Positions 45,058-55,031 of a stretch of 64,000 nucleotides of DNA are shown one piece after another. The notes under the pieces were generated by a model. It was not told where the DNA came from, did not search any database, and worked only from the letters and a program-made list of their open reading frames with translations. Position numbers and translations under genes: made by a program. Source of the stretch: Pseudomonas sp. TH15 (GTDB lineage: Bacteria > Pseudomonadota > Gammaproteobacteria > Pseudomonadales > Pseudomonadaceae). The first letter of the stretch is position 1; the number at the start of each line of letters is the position of its first letter. The stretch lies in assembly GCF_016651105.1 (NCBI RefSeq), contig NZ_JAEKEL010000001.1, positions 2,284,001-2,348,000 on the forward strand. Reading direction: 5' to 3'.

Positions 45058-46158
45058 ATGTTCCGCTATGCCTTGCCCCTCGCATTGCCAGTCAGCCTGG
45101 CTTTTTTATTGTCGGCGTGCGGTCACGACGAGGCGCCGCAAGTCAGCGTGCGCCCGGCCATGGTGGTTCAGCCAGAGCCTTCGGCCCAGGCGATGGAAAG
45201 CTATCCCGGTGAAGTTCGCGCCCGTTACGAGCCGGATCTGGCGTTCCGCATTGGTGGCAAAGTCAGCCGACGACTGGTCGAGGAAGGCCAGCGGGTCAAG
45301 GCCGATCAGCCGTTGGCCGAGCTCGATCCCCAGGACGTACGTCTGCAACTGGAAGCCACTCGCGCCCAGGTGACCGCCGCCGAGGCCAACCTGAGCCTGG
45401 TCCGCGCCGAACGCGATCGCTACAAGACGCTGATGGACCGTCAGATGGTGAGCCGCTCTGCGTACGACAATTCTGAAAACCTCTACCGATCCGGCGAAGC
45501 ACGCCTCAAGCAGATCAAAGCCGAGTTCAACGTCTCGACCAATCAGGCCAGCTACGCCGTGCTCCGCGCGCCTCAGGACGGTGTGGTCGCCAAACGCGCG
45601 GTCGAAGTCGGCCAAGTGGTGGCCGCCGGGCAAACCGTGTTCACGCTCGCCACCGATGGCGAGCGTGAAGTGTTGATCAGCTTGCCGGAGCAAAGCTTTG
45701 GGCGCTTCAAGGTTGATCAGCCGGTGACGGTGGAGCTCTGGACCCAACCCGATCAACGTTTTACCGGGCGCATTCGTGAACTGTCGCCGGCGGCCGATCC
45801 CAAATCGCGGACCTTCGCCGCGCGTATTTCCTTCACCTCCGGCAAAGTCCCCGCCGAACTTGGCCAGAGTGCCCGAGTGTTTATCCAGACCGCCCAGGTC
45901 GTGCCGCTGTCTGTGCCGCTGTCAGCCGTCACCGCCGAAAACGGAGCGACCTACGTGTGGATCGTTGGCGCCAACAACACCTTGAAAAAAGCCCCGGTGC
46001 GGATCGGTGCCTTCGGTGAGAAAACCGTACCGGTACTCGAAGGCCTGAACGCCAGTGACTGGGTGGTGGCCGCCGGCGTTCATGTGCTTCACGACGGGCA
46101 GCAAGTGCGCCCGGTGGATCGCTCCAACCGCGTGGTTAATCTGGCGGCCAAGGAGTAA
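45058..46158 (+). CDS. mexJ: RND efflux periplasmic adaptor MexJ
   Basis: 366 residues. Lipoprotein signal with lipobox LSAC (Cys near 21). Membrane-fusion-protein layout: barrel-sandwich start (RYEPDLAFRIGGKVSRRLVEEGQRV), a helical hairpin (residues ~95-160), second sandwich half with YAVLRAPQDGVVAKR, then a beta-barrel. It bridges MexK to an outer-membrane channel. No channel gene is present here, as for P. aeruginosa mexJK, which borrows OprM. Confidence 0.9.
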   Translation: MFRYALPLALPVSLAFLLSACGHDEAPQVSVRPAMVVQPEPSAQAMESYPGEVRARYEPDLAFRIGGKVSRRLVEEGQRVKADQPLAELDPQDVRLQLEATRAQVTAAEANLSLVRAERDRYKTLMDRQMVSRSAYDNSENLYRSGEARLKQIKAEFNVSTNQASYAVLRAPQDGVVAKRAVEVGQVVAAGQTVFTLATDGEREVLISLPEQSFGRFKVDQPVTVELWTQPDQRFTGRIRELSPAADPKSRTFAARISFTSGKVPAELGQSARVFIQTAQVVPLSVPLSAVTAENGATYVWIVGANNTLKKAPVRIGAFGEKTVPVLEGLNASDWVVAAGVHVLHDGQQVRPVDRSNRVVNLAAKE

Positions 46159-46164
46159 TCCCCG

Positions 46165-49100
46165 ATGGGTTTCAATCTTTCCGAATGGGCGCTGCGTAAT
46201 CGCCAGATCGTACTGTTCCTGATGCTCTTGCTGGCAATTGTCGGCGCGCTTTCCTACACCAAACTCGGCCAAAGCGAAGACCCGCCTTTCACCTTCAAGG
46301 CTATGGTGGTTCGTACCAGCTGGCCTGGGGCGACGGCCCAGGAAGTGTCGCGCCAGGTGACCGAGCGCATTGAAAAGAAGCTGATGGAAACCGGCGAGTA
46401 CGAGCGCATCGTTTCGTTCTCGCGCCCCGGCGAGTCCCAGGTGACCTTCATTGCTCGCGACTCCATGCATTCGGCGCAGATCCCGGATCTCTGGTATCAG
46501 GTTCGCAAAAAGATCAGCGACATCCGCCAGACTCTGCCACCGGGCATTCAAGGCCCGTTTTTCAACGATGAGTTCGGCACCACCTTCGGCAATATCTACG
46601 CCCTGACCGGCGACGGGTTTGACTACGCGGTGCTCAAGGATTACGCCGACCGGGTGCAGATTCAACTGCAACGGGTCAAGGATGTGGGCAAGGTCGACCT
46701 GCTTGGCTTGCAGGACGAGAAGATCTGGATCGAACTGTCCAACGTCAAGCTCGCCACCCTCGGGCTGCCACTGGCGGCAGTACAGCAAGCGCTTGAAGAG
46801 CAGAACACGGTGTCCACCGCCGGGTTCTTCGAAACCAGCAGCGAGCGATTGCAGCTACGGGTCACCGGGAATTTTCAGACGGTCGACCAGATCAAGAACT
46901 TCCCGATCCGGGTCGGTGATCGTACATTTCGTATCGCCGATGTCGCCGACGTGCGTCGCGGCTTCAACGATCCACCGGCGCCGCGCATGCGCTTCATGGG
47001 CGAAGACGCCATCGGTCTGGCCGTGGCCATGAAGGACGGTGGCGACATTCTGGTGCTCGGCAAGGCTCTGGAAGGCGAGTTCGACCGCATCCAGAAAAAC
47101 CTCCCCGCCGGTATGCAACTGCGCAAGGTCTCGGACCAGCCGGCCGCGGTAAAAACCAGTGTCGGCGAATTCGTTCAGGTGCTGGTCGAAGCCCTGACGA
47201 TTGTGTTGCTGGTGAGCTTTTTCTCCCTCGGCGTGCGCACCGGGATGGTGGTGGCATTGACCATTCCACTGGTGCTGGCGATGACCTTCGCCTGCATGTA
47301 TTACCTTGGTATCGGCCTGCACAAGATTTCCCTCGGCGCACTGGTACTGGCCTTGGGGTTGCTGGTGGATGACGCGATTATCGCCGTGGAAATGATGGCG
47401 ATCAAAATGGAACAGGGCTTCGACCGGATCAAAGCCGCCAGCTATGCCTGGACCAGCACCGCGTTCCCGATGCTCACCGGCACGTTGATCACCGCCGCCG
47501 GGTTCCTGCCGATTGCCACTGCGCAATCGGGCACTGGTGAATACACCCGCTCGATCTTCCAGGTGGTGACCATCGCACTGCTGGCGTCGTGGGTGGCCGC
47601 CGTGGTGTTCGTGCCGTACCTGGGGGAAAAACTCCTGCCGGACCTGGCGAAAATTCATGCCGCCAAACACGGCACCGGCGACGGTCAACCCGACCCTTAT
47701 GGCACGCCGTTCTATCAGCGCGTCCGGCGCTTGGTCGAGTGGTGTGTGCGCTGGCGCAAAACCGTGATCCTGCTGACCGTGGTGTTGTTCATCGGCTCCA
47801 TCGTGCTGTTCCGTTTCGTGCCGCAGCAGTTCTTCCCGGCTTCGAGTCGTCTGGAGTTAATGGTCGATCTGAAACTGGCGGAAGGCGCGTCCCTGAGCAA
47901 CACCACCGAGAAGGTTAAACGCCTTGAAGGCCTGCTGAAGGAACACGCTGGCATCGACAATTACGTGGCTTACGTCGGCACCGGTTCACCGCGCTTTTAC
48001 CTGCCGCTGGATCAGCAACTGCCGGCGGCGAGCTTCGCCCAGTTTGTCGTCCTGGCGAAAACCATCGAGGAGCGCGAAGCCCTGCGCACCTGGCTGATCG
48101 AAACCCTCGACGAACAATTCCCGGAACTGCGTTCGCGAGTCACGCGGCTGGAAAACGGTCCACCAGTGGGTTATCCGGTGCAGTTTCGCGTTACCGGCGA
48201 GCACATCGAAGAAGTCCGTGCGCTGGCGCGTAAAGTCGCGGCCAAGGTTCGCGAGAACCCGCACGTGGTCAACGTCCATCTGGACTGGGAAGAGCCGAGC
48301 AAAGTGGTTTACCTGAACGTCGATCAAGACCGCGCCCGGGCACTCGGCGTGAGTACCGCCAACCTGTCGAGGTTTTTGCAAAGCTCGCTGACCGGTTCCA
48401 GCGTCAGCCAGTACCGCGAAGACAACGAGTTGATCGAAATCCTGCTGCGCGGCACCGTGCATGAGCGTACCGAATTGTCGTTGCTGCCGAGCCTGGCGGT
48501 GCCGACGGACAACGGAAAAAGCGTTGCCCTGTCGCAGATCGCGACCCTGGAATACGGCTTCGAAGAGGGCATCATCTGGCACCGCAATCGCTTGCCCAAC
48601 GTGACGATTCGCGCCGACATCTACGGCAAGGAACAACCGGCGACCCTGGTTCAGCAGATCATGCCGACCCTCGACCCGATCCGCGCCGAACTGCCCGACG
48701 GCTACTTGCTGGATGTCGGCGGTACGGTGGAAGACTCGGAGCGCGGGCAGAACTCGGTGAAGGCCGGTGTGCCGCTGTTTATCGTGGTGGTGCTGACCTT
48801 GCTGATGTTGCAACTGCGCAGCTTCTCACGCACGGCGATGGTGTTTCTGACCGCGCCATTGGGGTTGATTGGCGTGACGTTGTTCCTGTTGGTGTTCGGT
48901 CAGCCGTTCGGCTTCGTCGCCATGCTCGGGACCATCGCGTTGTCCGGGATGATCATGCGTAACTCGGTGATCCTGGTGGATCAGATCGAGCAAGACATCA
49001 CCGCCGGGCTCAAGCCTTGGCAAGCGATCATCGAGGCGACAGTAAGGCGGTTCAGGCCGATTGTGCTGACGGCACTTGCCGCGGTGCTGGCGATGATCCC

Positions 49101-49233
49101 GCTGTCCCGCAGCGTGTTCTTCGGGCCGATGGCGGTGGCGATCATGGGCGGGTTGATTGTGGCGACGGCGTTGACGCTGTTGTTCCTGCCGGCGCTGTAT
49201 GCGGCGTGGTTCCGGGTTCGGCGGGAGGCTTGA
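46165..49233 (+). CDS. mexK: RND efflux transporter MexK
   Basis: 1022 residues with GGAG upstream of ATG 46165. HAE1-type RND pump: 12 hydrophobic helices in the 1+5+1+5 pattern with two large periplasmic loops. The proton-relay part shows ALVLALGLLVDDAIIAVEMM in TM4 and a GTIALSGMIMRNSVILVDQIE region in TM10. It exports drugs such as erythromycin, tetracycline or triclosan in the P. aeruginosa counterpart; the spectrum here is unknown. It is 6 bp behind mexJ. Confidence 0.92.
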   Translation: MGFNLSEWALRNRQIVLFLMLLLAIVGALSYTKLGQSEDPPFTFKAMVVRTSWPGATAQEVSRQVTERIEKKLMETGEYERIVSFSRPGESQVTFIARDSMHSAQIPDLWYQVRKKISDIRQTLPPGIQGPFFNDEFGTTFGNIYALTGDGFDYAVLKDYADRVQIQLQRVKDVGKVDLLGLQDEKIWIELSNVKLATLGLPLAAVQQALEEQNTVSTAGFFETSSERLQLRVTGNFQTVDQIKNFPIRVGDRTFRIADVADVRRGFNDPPAPRMRFMGEDAIGLAVAMKDGGDILVLGKALEGEFDRIQKNLPAGMQLRKVSDQPAAVKTSVGEFVQVLVEALTIVLLVSFFSLGVRTGMVVALTIPLVLAMTFACMYYLGIGLHKISLGALVLALGLLVDDAIIAVEMMAIKMEQGFDRIKAASYAWTSTAFPMLTGTLITAAGFLPIATAQSGTGEYTRSIFQVVTIALLASWVAAVVFVPYLGEKLLPDLAKIHAAKHGTGDGQPDPYGTPFYQRVRRLVEWCVRWRKTVILLTVVLFIGSIVLFRFVPQQFFPASSRLELMVDLKLAEGASLSNTTEKVKRLEGLLKEHAGIDNYVAYVGTGSPRFYLPLDQQLPAASFAQFVVLAKTIEEREALRTWLIETLDEQFPELRSRVTRLENGPPVGYPVQFRVTGEHIEEVRALARKVAAKVRENPHVVNVHLDWEEPSKVVYLNVDQDRARALGVSTANLSRFLQSSLTGSSVSQYREDNELIEILLRGTVHERTELSLLPSLAVPTDNGKSVALSQIATLEYGFEEGIIWHRNRLPNVTIRADIYGKEQPATLVQQIMPTLDPIRAELPDGYLLDVGGTVEDSERGQNSVKAGVPLFIVVVLTLLMLQLRSFSRTAMVFLTAPLGLIGVTLFLLVFGQPFGFVAMLGTIALSGMIMRNSVILVDQIEQDITAGLKPWQAIIEATVRRFRPIVLTALAAVLAMIPLSRSVFFGPMAVAIMGGLIVATALTLLFLPALYAAWFRVRREA

Positions 49234-49269
49234 TTTTTTGGGCTTGGCGGCCTTTGGGCCGACCATGCT

Positions 49270-49560
49270 TTGGGTGTTCTTGGTTAATATCCGTTTTTTG
49301 GGGTGCGGCGGCTGGCGGTTCCGCCCTTACGGCGGGTCACTTTTTCAGACGCCAAAAAGTAACCAAAAGGCTGGGCCCCGGCGTTCGGCCCGCTCGCTGG
49401 GGCTCGGGGTTCCTTCGCTCCGGAATTGATCCGGGGGCATCGCTTCCGGTTTGCTTCGCTGCACCTCCTTTCGATGCATTCGACTCCGTCGAACGGCGCT
49501 GCGCGCCCACCCCCGGATCAATCCCTCCACTCAGCCTGCCGAAGGGGCCAGTACGGCAAG
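49270..49560. repeat. Non-coding structured region, probably a dispersed Pseudomonas repeat
   Basis: No coding frame I would support lies between mexK and the Fic gene (49234-49949). This part has GGCGGGTCACTTTTTCAGAC next to CCAAAAAGTAACC (a GTTACTTTTTGG-type inverted pair) and a larger inverted pair ATTGATCCGGGGG (near 49424) / CCCCCGGATCAAT (near 49512). Similar sequence recurs in Pseudomonas genomes as I recall; a genome self-search would settle it. Confidence 0.4.
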
Positions 49561-49637
49561 ATCAAGAGCTTTGTCGAGCTTGCGCTCATCCGGTGCAGAA
49601 GCTGCCGAAGGTTGCGATCTTTTGATCTTGGCTTCGC

Positions 49638-49835
49638 AGGAGCTGAGCTTGCTCGCGAAAGCGACCTGCCAACCGATCAATTTCTCCCCGCCTGCACCCG
49701 ACCCAATTGTAGGAGCCGAGCTTGCTCGCGAAGACGGCCTGCCAACCGACCCATTTCTCCCCGCCCGCATCCGACCCAATTGTAGGAGCCGAGCTTGCTC
49801 GCGATGACGGCCTGCTAGCCGACTAATTTCTCCCT
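49638..49835. repeat. Tandem repeat, 73-bp unit x 2.7, each with a REP-like arm
   Basis: Units start at 49638, 49711 and 49784 with AGGAGC(C/T)GAGCTTGCTCG and continue through CTGCCAACCGA, ATTTCTCC and CCGACCCAATTGT. The third unit is cut after ~50 bp. Copies differ at a few positions. A degenerate REP of the GCTGCCGAAGG class (49600-49628) precedes them. The array ends ~115 bp before the Fic start. Confidence 0.85.
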
Positions 49836-49949
49836 GAATATCCTCTACTTTCTTCCTACATCTTTTTCAGAAACCTCTGATATTGAGCCCGTGTCCCTCG
49901 GGTGTTGTACTTCTGCCTCTGCTTTCACAGCCCTCGAGCACACCTTCTG

Positions 49950-51074
49950 ATGAAAAAGCCGCCAGTCTCCAAGGGCAGATCCGATCCCGTGTTCGACCTG
50001 TTGGCGCGCCCACCGCACAAGCAGCGTCTGGCGGATTATCTGGCGTTGCTTAAACCTGTTGATGATCAGGGGCGTTATCTGCCGTTCGAGGCACTGCGCT
50101 ATCGCTGGGCACCCGGTTTGGATGTCAATTTGTGTTGGGCTTTGGTCAAAAAGGCGCGGGTGGCGCAGTACGTCAATCTGCTGCCACTGGGGGACCCGGT
50201 GCACTGGGGGAAATATCTGCTGACGCCGTTGGCGCAGATGACGCTTTCGGTGGTGGATCGGCAGACGACTACCGCCGCCCTGGATGACATGACCCGTCGG
50301 ATCGGCGAGCGGGCGCATTTCAGTTATCTGCTTAATGATCTGATCGAGGATGAGGCCATCGCCAGTAGCCAGTTGGAGGGCGCGGCGACCACTACACGTG
50401 TCGCCAAAGACATGCTCAAGCACCAGCGTCAGCCGCGTACGCCGGATGAGCGCATGGTGATGGGCAACTACAGGATGATGAACTTCGCTTGGGAAAGACG
50501 CTATGAGCCCATGAGCGTGGATTTGATCGCAGCGATGCATCGGGTGGGCGTGGAGGGGATTGCTGACGAGCAATATTCTCCGGGCGTTTTCAGGACAAAT
50601 GATGAGGTGGTTGTCCAGGACGGTTCAGGCAACACGGTACATCGTCCACCGCACGCTGCTGGGCTGATTTTGCGCTTGGAGAGGTTGTCGAACTGGATCA
50701 ATTTGCCCCAAGGATTACCTCAGGACAGGCGTTATGTGCATCCGCTGATCAAGGCGATCACGCTGCATTTTGCTTTGGGCTACGAGCACCCCTTTCGCGA
50801 CGGTAACGGGCGGGTCGCGCGGGCGTTGTTCTACTGGTTGATGTTCAAAAACGAATTCGCCGCGTTTCGTTACATTGCGATCAGTTTGCTGCTGCGCAAT
50901 GCGCCGGTGAAGTATGGGCGGTCTTATTTGCATACCGAGGCGGACGAGCTCGATCTGACTTACTTCATCGAGTTTCAGTGTTCGGTGATTCAGCGAGCCG
51001 TGAGCCGGCTCACGGACGTTTACCGCAACAGCGTGATTTACTCCGATGCCTTAACGTCGAGCAATGCAGCCTGA
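49950..51074 (+). CDS. Fic-domain protein (putative AMP-transferase)
   Basis: 374 residues from ATG 49950 (open upstream to 49902, without family match). The Fic core motif HPFRDGNGRVARALFYW lies near residue 279, with the catalytic His and the phosphate-binding loop intact. The inhibitory helix motif SSQLEG (about 139-144, S-x-x-x-E-G) lies N-terminal to the core, so this is a class II, self-inhibited Fic protein. A helical C-terminal domain follows. No antitoxin-like partner gene is adjacent. The target is unknown. Confidence 0.85.
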   Translation: MKKPPVSKGRSDPVFDLLARPPHKQRLADYLALLKPVDDQGRYLPFEALRYRWAPGLDVNLCWALVKKARVAQYVNLLPLGDPVHWGKYLLTPLAQMTLSVVDRQTTTAALDDMTRRIGERAHFSYLLNDLIEDEAIASSQLEGAATTTRVAKDMLKHQRQPRTPDERMVMGNYRMMNFAWERRYEPMSVDLIAAMHRVGVEGIADEQYSPGVFRTNDEVVVQDGSGNTVHRPPHAAGLILRLERLSNWINLPQGLPQDRRYVHPLIKAITLHFALGYEHPFRDGNGRVARALFYWLMFKNEFAAFRYIAISLLLRNAPVKYGRSYLHTEADELDLTYFIEFQCSVIQRAVSRLTDVYRNSVIYSDALTSSNAA

Positions 51075-51091
51075 CACTGACGAAACAAACC

Positions 51092-51122
51092 CTGTAGGAG
51101 CAGCCTTCGGCAGCTCCTACAG
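51092..51122. repeat. Compact REP hairpin between convergent genes
   Basis: CTGTAGGAGC, loop AGCCTTCGGCA, GCTCCTACAG: the ends of the TGTAGGAGCTGCCGAAGG class fused into one short hairpin. It lies between the Fic stop and the DUF4197 stop and may act as a 3' end structure for both mRNAs. Confidence 0.8.
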
Positions 51123-51131
51123 AGTCAGAAC

Positions 51132-51821
51132 CTACAGCGTGCCAAAGACTTTCTTCGCCAGGCTGGTCGCCGCAGCGGCCGGGTTCTGGCGGATGGTTTC
51201 TTCTTGTTTGCCGATCATTTCGAACAGGCCATTCAATGCCTGTTCGGTCACGTAGTTTTCGACATTTGCGCTCTTCGCATCGACAACACCGAATGCAGCA
51301 GCCTGGCCGGCGAAGGAGTTGTACTTCTGCGCAACGCCAACCTTGTCGGTCGCCTGTTTGACGATCGGCAGGAACTTGGCGCGGATCTGTTCGCGGCTGG
51401 TTTTGTCCAGGTACTGGGTGGCCGAGTCCTTGCCGCCGCTGAGAATGCCCTTGGCATCGGCCACGCTCATCTTTTTCACCGCATCCACGAGGATCGGCTG
51501 GGCCTGCGTCACGGCGGTTTCAGCCGCTTTGTTCATGCTGGTTTCCAGCTGATCGACCTGGTCGCCCATCCCGAACTGCTTCATTTTTTTCGCGACTTTG
51601 CCCAGCTTGCCCGGCAGTTCGATCTTCACGTCCGGGTTGTTGCTGAAACCGCCAGGGGCGCCCAGTTGCTTGACAGCGATTTGCGCGCCTTGGGTCAGCG
51701 CGTCCTTGAGGCCGCCAGTGGCATCGTTTTGCGACAGGTCACTGAGGGACAGCGCCAGGGCGTTGGCGGAAATCATCAAGCCTGCGCACAGGCCGGCAAA
51801 GCGAAGGGTAGGGCGGAACAT
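51132..51821 (-). CDS. DUF4197 periplasmic protein
   Basis: 229 residues. Sec signal peptide (FAGLCAGLMISANALA, cleavage near residue 23) and a wholly helical mature domain: LSLSDLSQNDATGGLKDALTQG, ILSGGKDSATQYL, VENYVTEQALNGLFEMIGKQE, QNPAAAATSLAKKVFGTL, the standard DUF4197 ends. Function unknown. It is 27 bp downstream of the YbaY-like gene, so co-transcription is likely. Confidence 0.9.
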   Translation of the reverse strand: MFRPTLRFAGLCAGLMISANALALSLSDLSQNDATGGLKDALTQGAQIAVKQLGAPGGFSNNPDVKIELPGKLGKVAKKMKQFGMGDQVDQLETSMNKAAETAVTQAQPILVDAVKKMSVADAKGILSGGKDSATQYLDKTSREQIRAKFLPIVKQATDKVGVAQKYNSFAGQAAAFGVVDAKSANVENYVTEQALNGLFEMIGKQEETIRQNPAAAATSLAKKVFGTL

Positions 51822-51848
51822 GGCAGCTTCCTTGATCTTGAGCGGAAT

Positions 51849-52247
51849 TTAACGAACGGCGTCGACGCGGATTTTCAGCGGTTGCGGATCGTTGCCGTCG
51901 AGTTTTACGGCGTGGTTTTCGGTGGTGATGAACATCAGTTCGCCGTTGACTTCGATCCGCGCACTGACCGAGTAACGATGGCCAGGTTTGACCTGCGACG
52001 GATCGTAGCTCAGATGAAACGGTAGCGGCACCTGGCCTTTGACCGGGCCTTTCTGTTCGTCGATGACTACGGCTGGGGCGTCGGCCAGGGACACGTCCTG
52101 CAGGCTGACACTCAACGTGGCGCTTGGCGGCAAAGCGATGCGTTGCAGGTAGAACACTTCGCCATCGAGGCTGGTTTTAGCGGCGGGGTGCATGGATTGG
52201 CAGGCTCCCAGTAGCGCGGTCATGGCCAATAGAGAGAGTTTTTTCAT
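51849..52247 (-). CDS. YbaY-family lipoprotein
   Basis: 132 residues from ATG 52247 (GGAGAT upstream); the longer open frame runs back through a REP pair and is not real. Lipobox LGAC, then a beta-sandwich domain: LDGEVFYLQRIALPPSATLSV, PFHLSYDPSQVKPGHRYSV, ARIEVNGELMFITT. YbaY-like proteins are outer-membrane lipoproteins; some relate to META/HslJ families. The role is unknown. Confidence 0.85.
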   Translation of the reverse strand: MKKLSLLAMTALLGACQSMHPAAKTSLDGEVFYLQRIALPPSATLSVSLQDVSLADAPAVVIDEQKGPVKGQVPLPFHLSYDPSQVKPGHRYSVSARIEVNGELMFITTENHAVKLDGNDPQPLKIRVDAVR

Positions 52248-52264
52248 CGAATATCTCCAATTAA

Positions 52265-52354
52265 TGTGGGAGCGGGCTTGCTCGCGAAAGCGGTGCGCCA
52301 GACAACACAGATGTTGAATGTTGAACCGCCTTCGCGAGCAAGCCCGCTCCCACA
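52265..52354. repeat. REP pair, TGTGGGAGCGGGCTTGCTCGC class
   Basis: Arms TGTGGGAGCGGGCTTGCTCG and CGAGCAAGCCCGCTCCCACA around ~45 bp. Almost identical in plan to the pair at 34763. It fills the gap between plsB and the YbaY-like gene. Confidence 0.88.
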
Positions 52355-52363
52355 GGGATTTCA

Positions 52364-54865
52364 TCAAGTCTCGGGTTGTGTGGCGACCTGGTCCGCCGCA
52401 TCTTCACTGCGATGCAACGCCACCTGACGGATCGACAAGCGAATCTCCGCCGGCAATACGCGTTTGGCCGCGCCTTCAGCCAGTTCGCCGAGCTGCGCGT
52501 GATAGCTCAGCTTCCCGGCTTCGTCGCGACGCAGCACGTCGAGGTCGAGCAAGGTCTGGATAAAGTGACGGAACAGGCTCTTGTCGAAAAACTCCGGGGC
52601 GTTCAAACCGTGGAGGATCGACAGGCGCTGGGCCATGACGGTGCACAGGTCTTCCAGTTCTTCGGCGCTAATACTGTTCTGGCCGCTGTTGAGCAGCAAG
52701 GAAACAGTCATGTAAAAACGTTGCAGGGTCTGGGCGATGCTTTTCGACAGCAGCGTCAGCAGTACGAAATGCCGCGAACTCGGTGCCGGACGCAGGTACA
52801 CATCGTTCTCGAAACGCAGCAAGCCTTGCTCGACGAAGGCTTCGAGCCACTGATCGACCACGCCATCCAGCTCATCCATGGACCAGCGAATGAAAAGCTC
52901 TGATTGCAGGTACGGATACAGCGCGCGGGTGTAGCGCAGGATCTGTTCGCGGCTCATGCGCGACGCACTCTGGAAGAAACTCGCCAACAGCGCTGGCAAG
53001 GCGAAGATGTGCAGCACGTTGTTGCGGTAGTAGGTCATCAGGACAGCGTTCTGCTCGTCCAGGTACAAAATCTTGCCCAAGGCATCACTCTGTTCGGACA
53101 GCAGGTCCATGTCCTTCACGTGCTCGATTAGCGCCCGACCATCGCCTTCCGGCAACGTGGTGTGCGGCGAGTACGGGACCTTGCGCAACAGCGCCAGATA
53201 CAGATCAAGCACCCGCGCCATGGCGCGATCATCCAGGGCCAAACGGCTGGTGGACAGCAATGCCAGCGCCACCAGGTTCACCGGGTTGATCGCCGCCGCT
53301 TCGTTCAGATGCTGCGCGACTTTCTCGCCGAGGCGGTTGGTGGTTTCGTTGAGCCAGGCCGGTTTGAACTGCGGGCCAAGCTCTTGGGAGCGCCAGTCGG
53401 GTTGTTCACTGTCTAGGAACTCCGCCAGTTTGATCGGTTCGCCGAAGTTCACCGCCACTTGGCCGAAGCGCTGCTTGAGCGCGCCGATGACTTTGAAGAT
53501 GTCGAAGATCGATTCTTTCTTCTTGGTCGCGCCACGCAGTTCGCCGAGGTAGGTCCGGCCTTCCAGAACCCGCTCGTAACCGATGTACACCGGGATGAAC
53601 ACGATCGGCATCCGCGACGAACGCAGGAAGCTGCGCAGGGTGATCGCCAGCATCCCGGTTTTCGGTTGCAGCATGCGCCCGGTGCGCGACCGGCCGCCCT
53701 CGACGAAGTACTCGACCGGGAAGCCTTTGGTGAACAGAGTGTGCAGGTATTCGTTGAACACCGAGGTGTAGAGCGGGTTGCCCTTGAACGTGCGGCGCAT
53801 GAAGAACGCACCGCCGCGACGCAGCAGGCTGCCGATCACCGGCATGTTCAGGTTGATCCCGGCGGCAACGTGCGGCGGAGTCAGGCCATTGCGGAACAAC
53901 AGATACGAAAGCAACAAGTAGTCGATGTGGCTGCGGTGGCAAGGCACATAGATCACTTCGTGACCCTGGGCGACTTTCTGCACACCTTCGATGTGGTTGA
54001 CCTTCACCCCGTCGTAAATCTTGTTCCAGAACCAGCTCAACACTACTTCCAGAAAACGGATCGCGGTGTAGGTGTAGTCCGAGGCGATCTCGTTGCCGTA
54101 GCGCAGGGCCTGGGCCTTGGCTTTCTCCGGGGAGATGTTTTCACGCTCGGCTTCATCGAGGATCGCTTGTTTGACCAAGGGCTGATTGAGCAAGCCTTTG
54201 ACCAGGTTTCGGCGGTGGGAAATGTCCGGACCGATCACCGCGGCTTTCAGGTTGCGGAAGTGCACCCGCAGGATCCGCTGAGCCATGCGCACGGTGCGTT
54301 CGTGGCCCTTATTGTGGTCGATCAGTTCGCGCAGATGGATCGGCGCCGAGAACTGCACGCGGGTCTTGCGCCCCAGCACGATGATGCTGAGCAAGCGGCG
54401 CAGACGCCCGGTGACCGCCCAACTGTCGGCGAACAACAGCTTCCACGGGCTGGATTCGCTGTCCGGCGACTGGCCCCAGAACACGCTGACCGGGATGATC
54501 TGCGCGTCTTCGGCGGCGTTCTGGCTCAGGGCGCTGACCAGGCGGGTCAGGGTCGGCGGCGCGCCGCGTTTGTCCTGGCGGCCGAGCCAGTCGGGCTCGG
54601 GTGTCAGGTAAAAGAACGCGGCGGGCTCCAACAGATTACCCACCGACACCGGCAGCACCGGGCGCGGCAGGCCGGCTTTGGTGCACTCGGTGTCGACCAC
54701 CGCGAGGTCGGTCAGCGAAGGGTTTTGCAGGACGTAGAACACCGGACGGCTGCGGTCGAGGTTGAGGGTAAGGGACGACTGGTTGATCGTCTCCGAGCGA
54801 ACCCAGAGGTACAACAGTCGGCGCAGGGTGCCAAACACAAGACGGCGAAACGGGGAACGGGTCAT
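52364..54865 (-). CDS. plsB: Glycerol-3-phosphate 1-O-acyltransferase
   Basis: 833 residues from ATG 54865 (the frame is open to 54931; family length and the start MTRSPFRRL favour 54865). Acyltransferase block I is [13 protein letters not shown] (H-x4-D); later blocks are [28 protein letters not shown] and [16 protein letters not shown]. It makes lysophosphatidic acid at the inner membrane, the first step of phospholipid synthesis. There is a large C-terminal helical domain. Monocistronic. Confidence 0.95.
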   Translation of the reverse strand: MTRSPFRRLVFGTLRRLLYLWVRSETINQSSLTLNLDRSRPVFYVLQNPSLTDLAVVDTECTKAGLPRPVLPVSVGNLLEPAAFFYLTPEPDWLGRQDKRGAPPTLTRLVSALSQNAAEDAQIIPVSVFWGQSPDSESSPWKLLFADSWAVTGRLRRLLSIIVLGRKTRVQFSAPIHLRELIDHNKGHERTVRMAQRILRVHFRNLKAAVIGPDISHRRNLVKGLLNQPLVKQAILDEAERENISPEKAKAQALRYGNEIASDYTYTAIRFLEVVLSWFWNKIYDGVKVNHIEGVQKVAQGHEVIYVPCHRSHIDYLLLSYLLFRNGLTPPHVAAGINLNMPVIGSLLRRGGAFFMRRTFKGNPLYTSVFNEYLHTLFTKGFPVEYFVEGGRSRTGRMLQPKTGMLAITLRSFLRSSRMPIVFIPVYIGYERVLEGRTYLGELRGATKKKESIFDIFKVIGALKQRFGQVAVNFGEPIKLAEFLDSEQPDWRSQELGPQFKPAWLNETTNRLGEKVAQHLNEAAAINPVNLVALALLSTSRLALDDRAMARVLDLYLALLRKVPYSPHTTLPEGDGRALIEHVKDMDLLSEQSDALGKILYLDEQNAVLMTYYRNNVLHIFALPALLASFFQSASRMSREQILRYTRALYPYLQSELFIRWSMDELDGVVDQWLEAFVEQGLLRFENDVYLRPAPSSRHFVLLTLLSKSIAQTLQRFYMTVSLLLNSGQNSISAEELEDLCTVMAQRLSILHGLNAPEFFDKSLFRHFIQTLLDLDVLRRDEAGKLSYHAQLGELAEGAAKRVLPAEIRLSIRQVALHRSEDAADQVATQPET

Positions 54866-55031
54866 ACGGCTTCTGCGTGAGTGAATAAAACCGAGCGTTT
54901 GCTCGGGAGGCCGATAGTGTGCCGGATTCATCGAAAATCGGCAAAAAAGCGGCTAAGTAAACTTGAGTTGAGAGTTTTGGCGGCTGTCATATACTCGACC
55001 GCTCAAAATAAAAAGAAGGGGGTAACGAGAC

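Noticed and set aside
49638..49835. CRISPR-like array
   Set aside because: The whole 73-bp unit is repeated without unique spacers and there are no cas genes; it is a plain tandem repeat.
51849..52367. Longer start for the YbaY-like gene at 52367
   Set aside because: The extra 40 codons run through a REP pair; the ATG at 52247 has the signal peptide and a ribosome site.
53459..54880. Plus-strand open frame opposite plsB (473 codons)
   Set aside because: Shadow of plsB; no family signature and no ribosome site.
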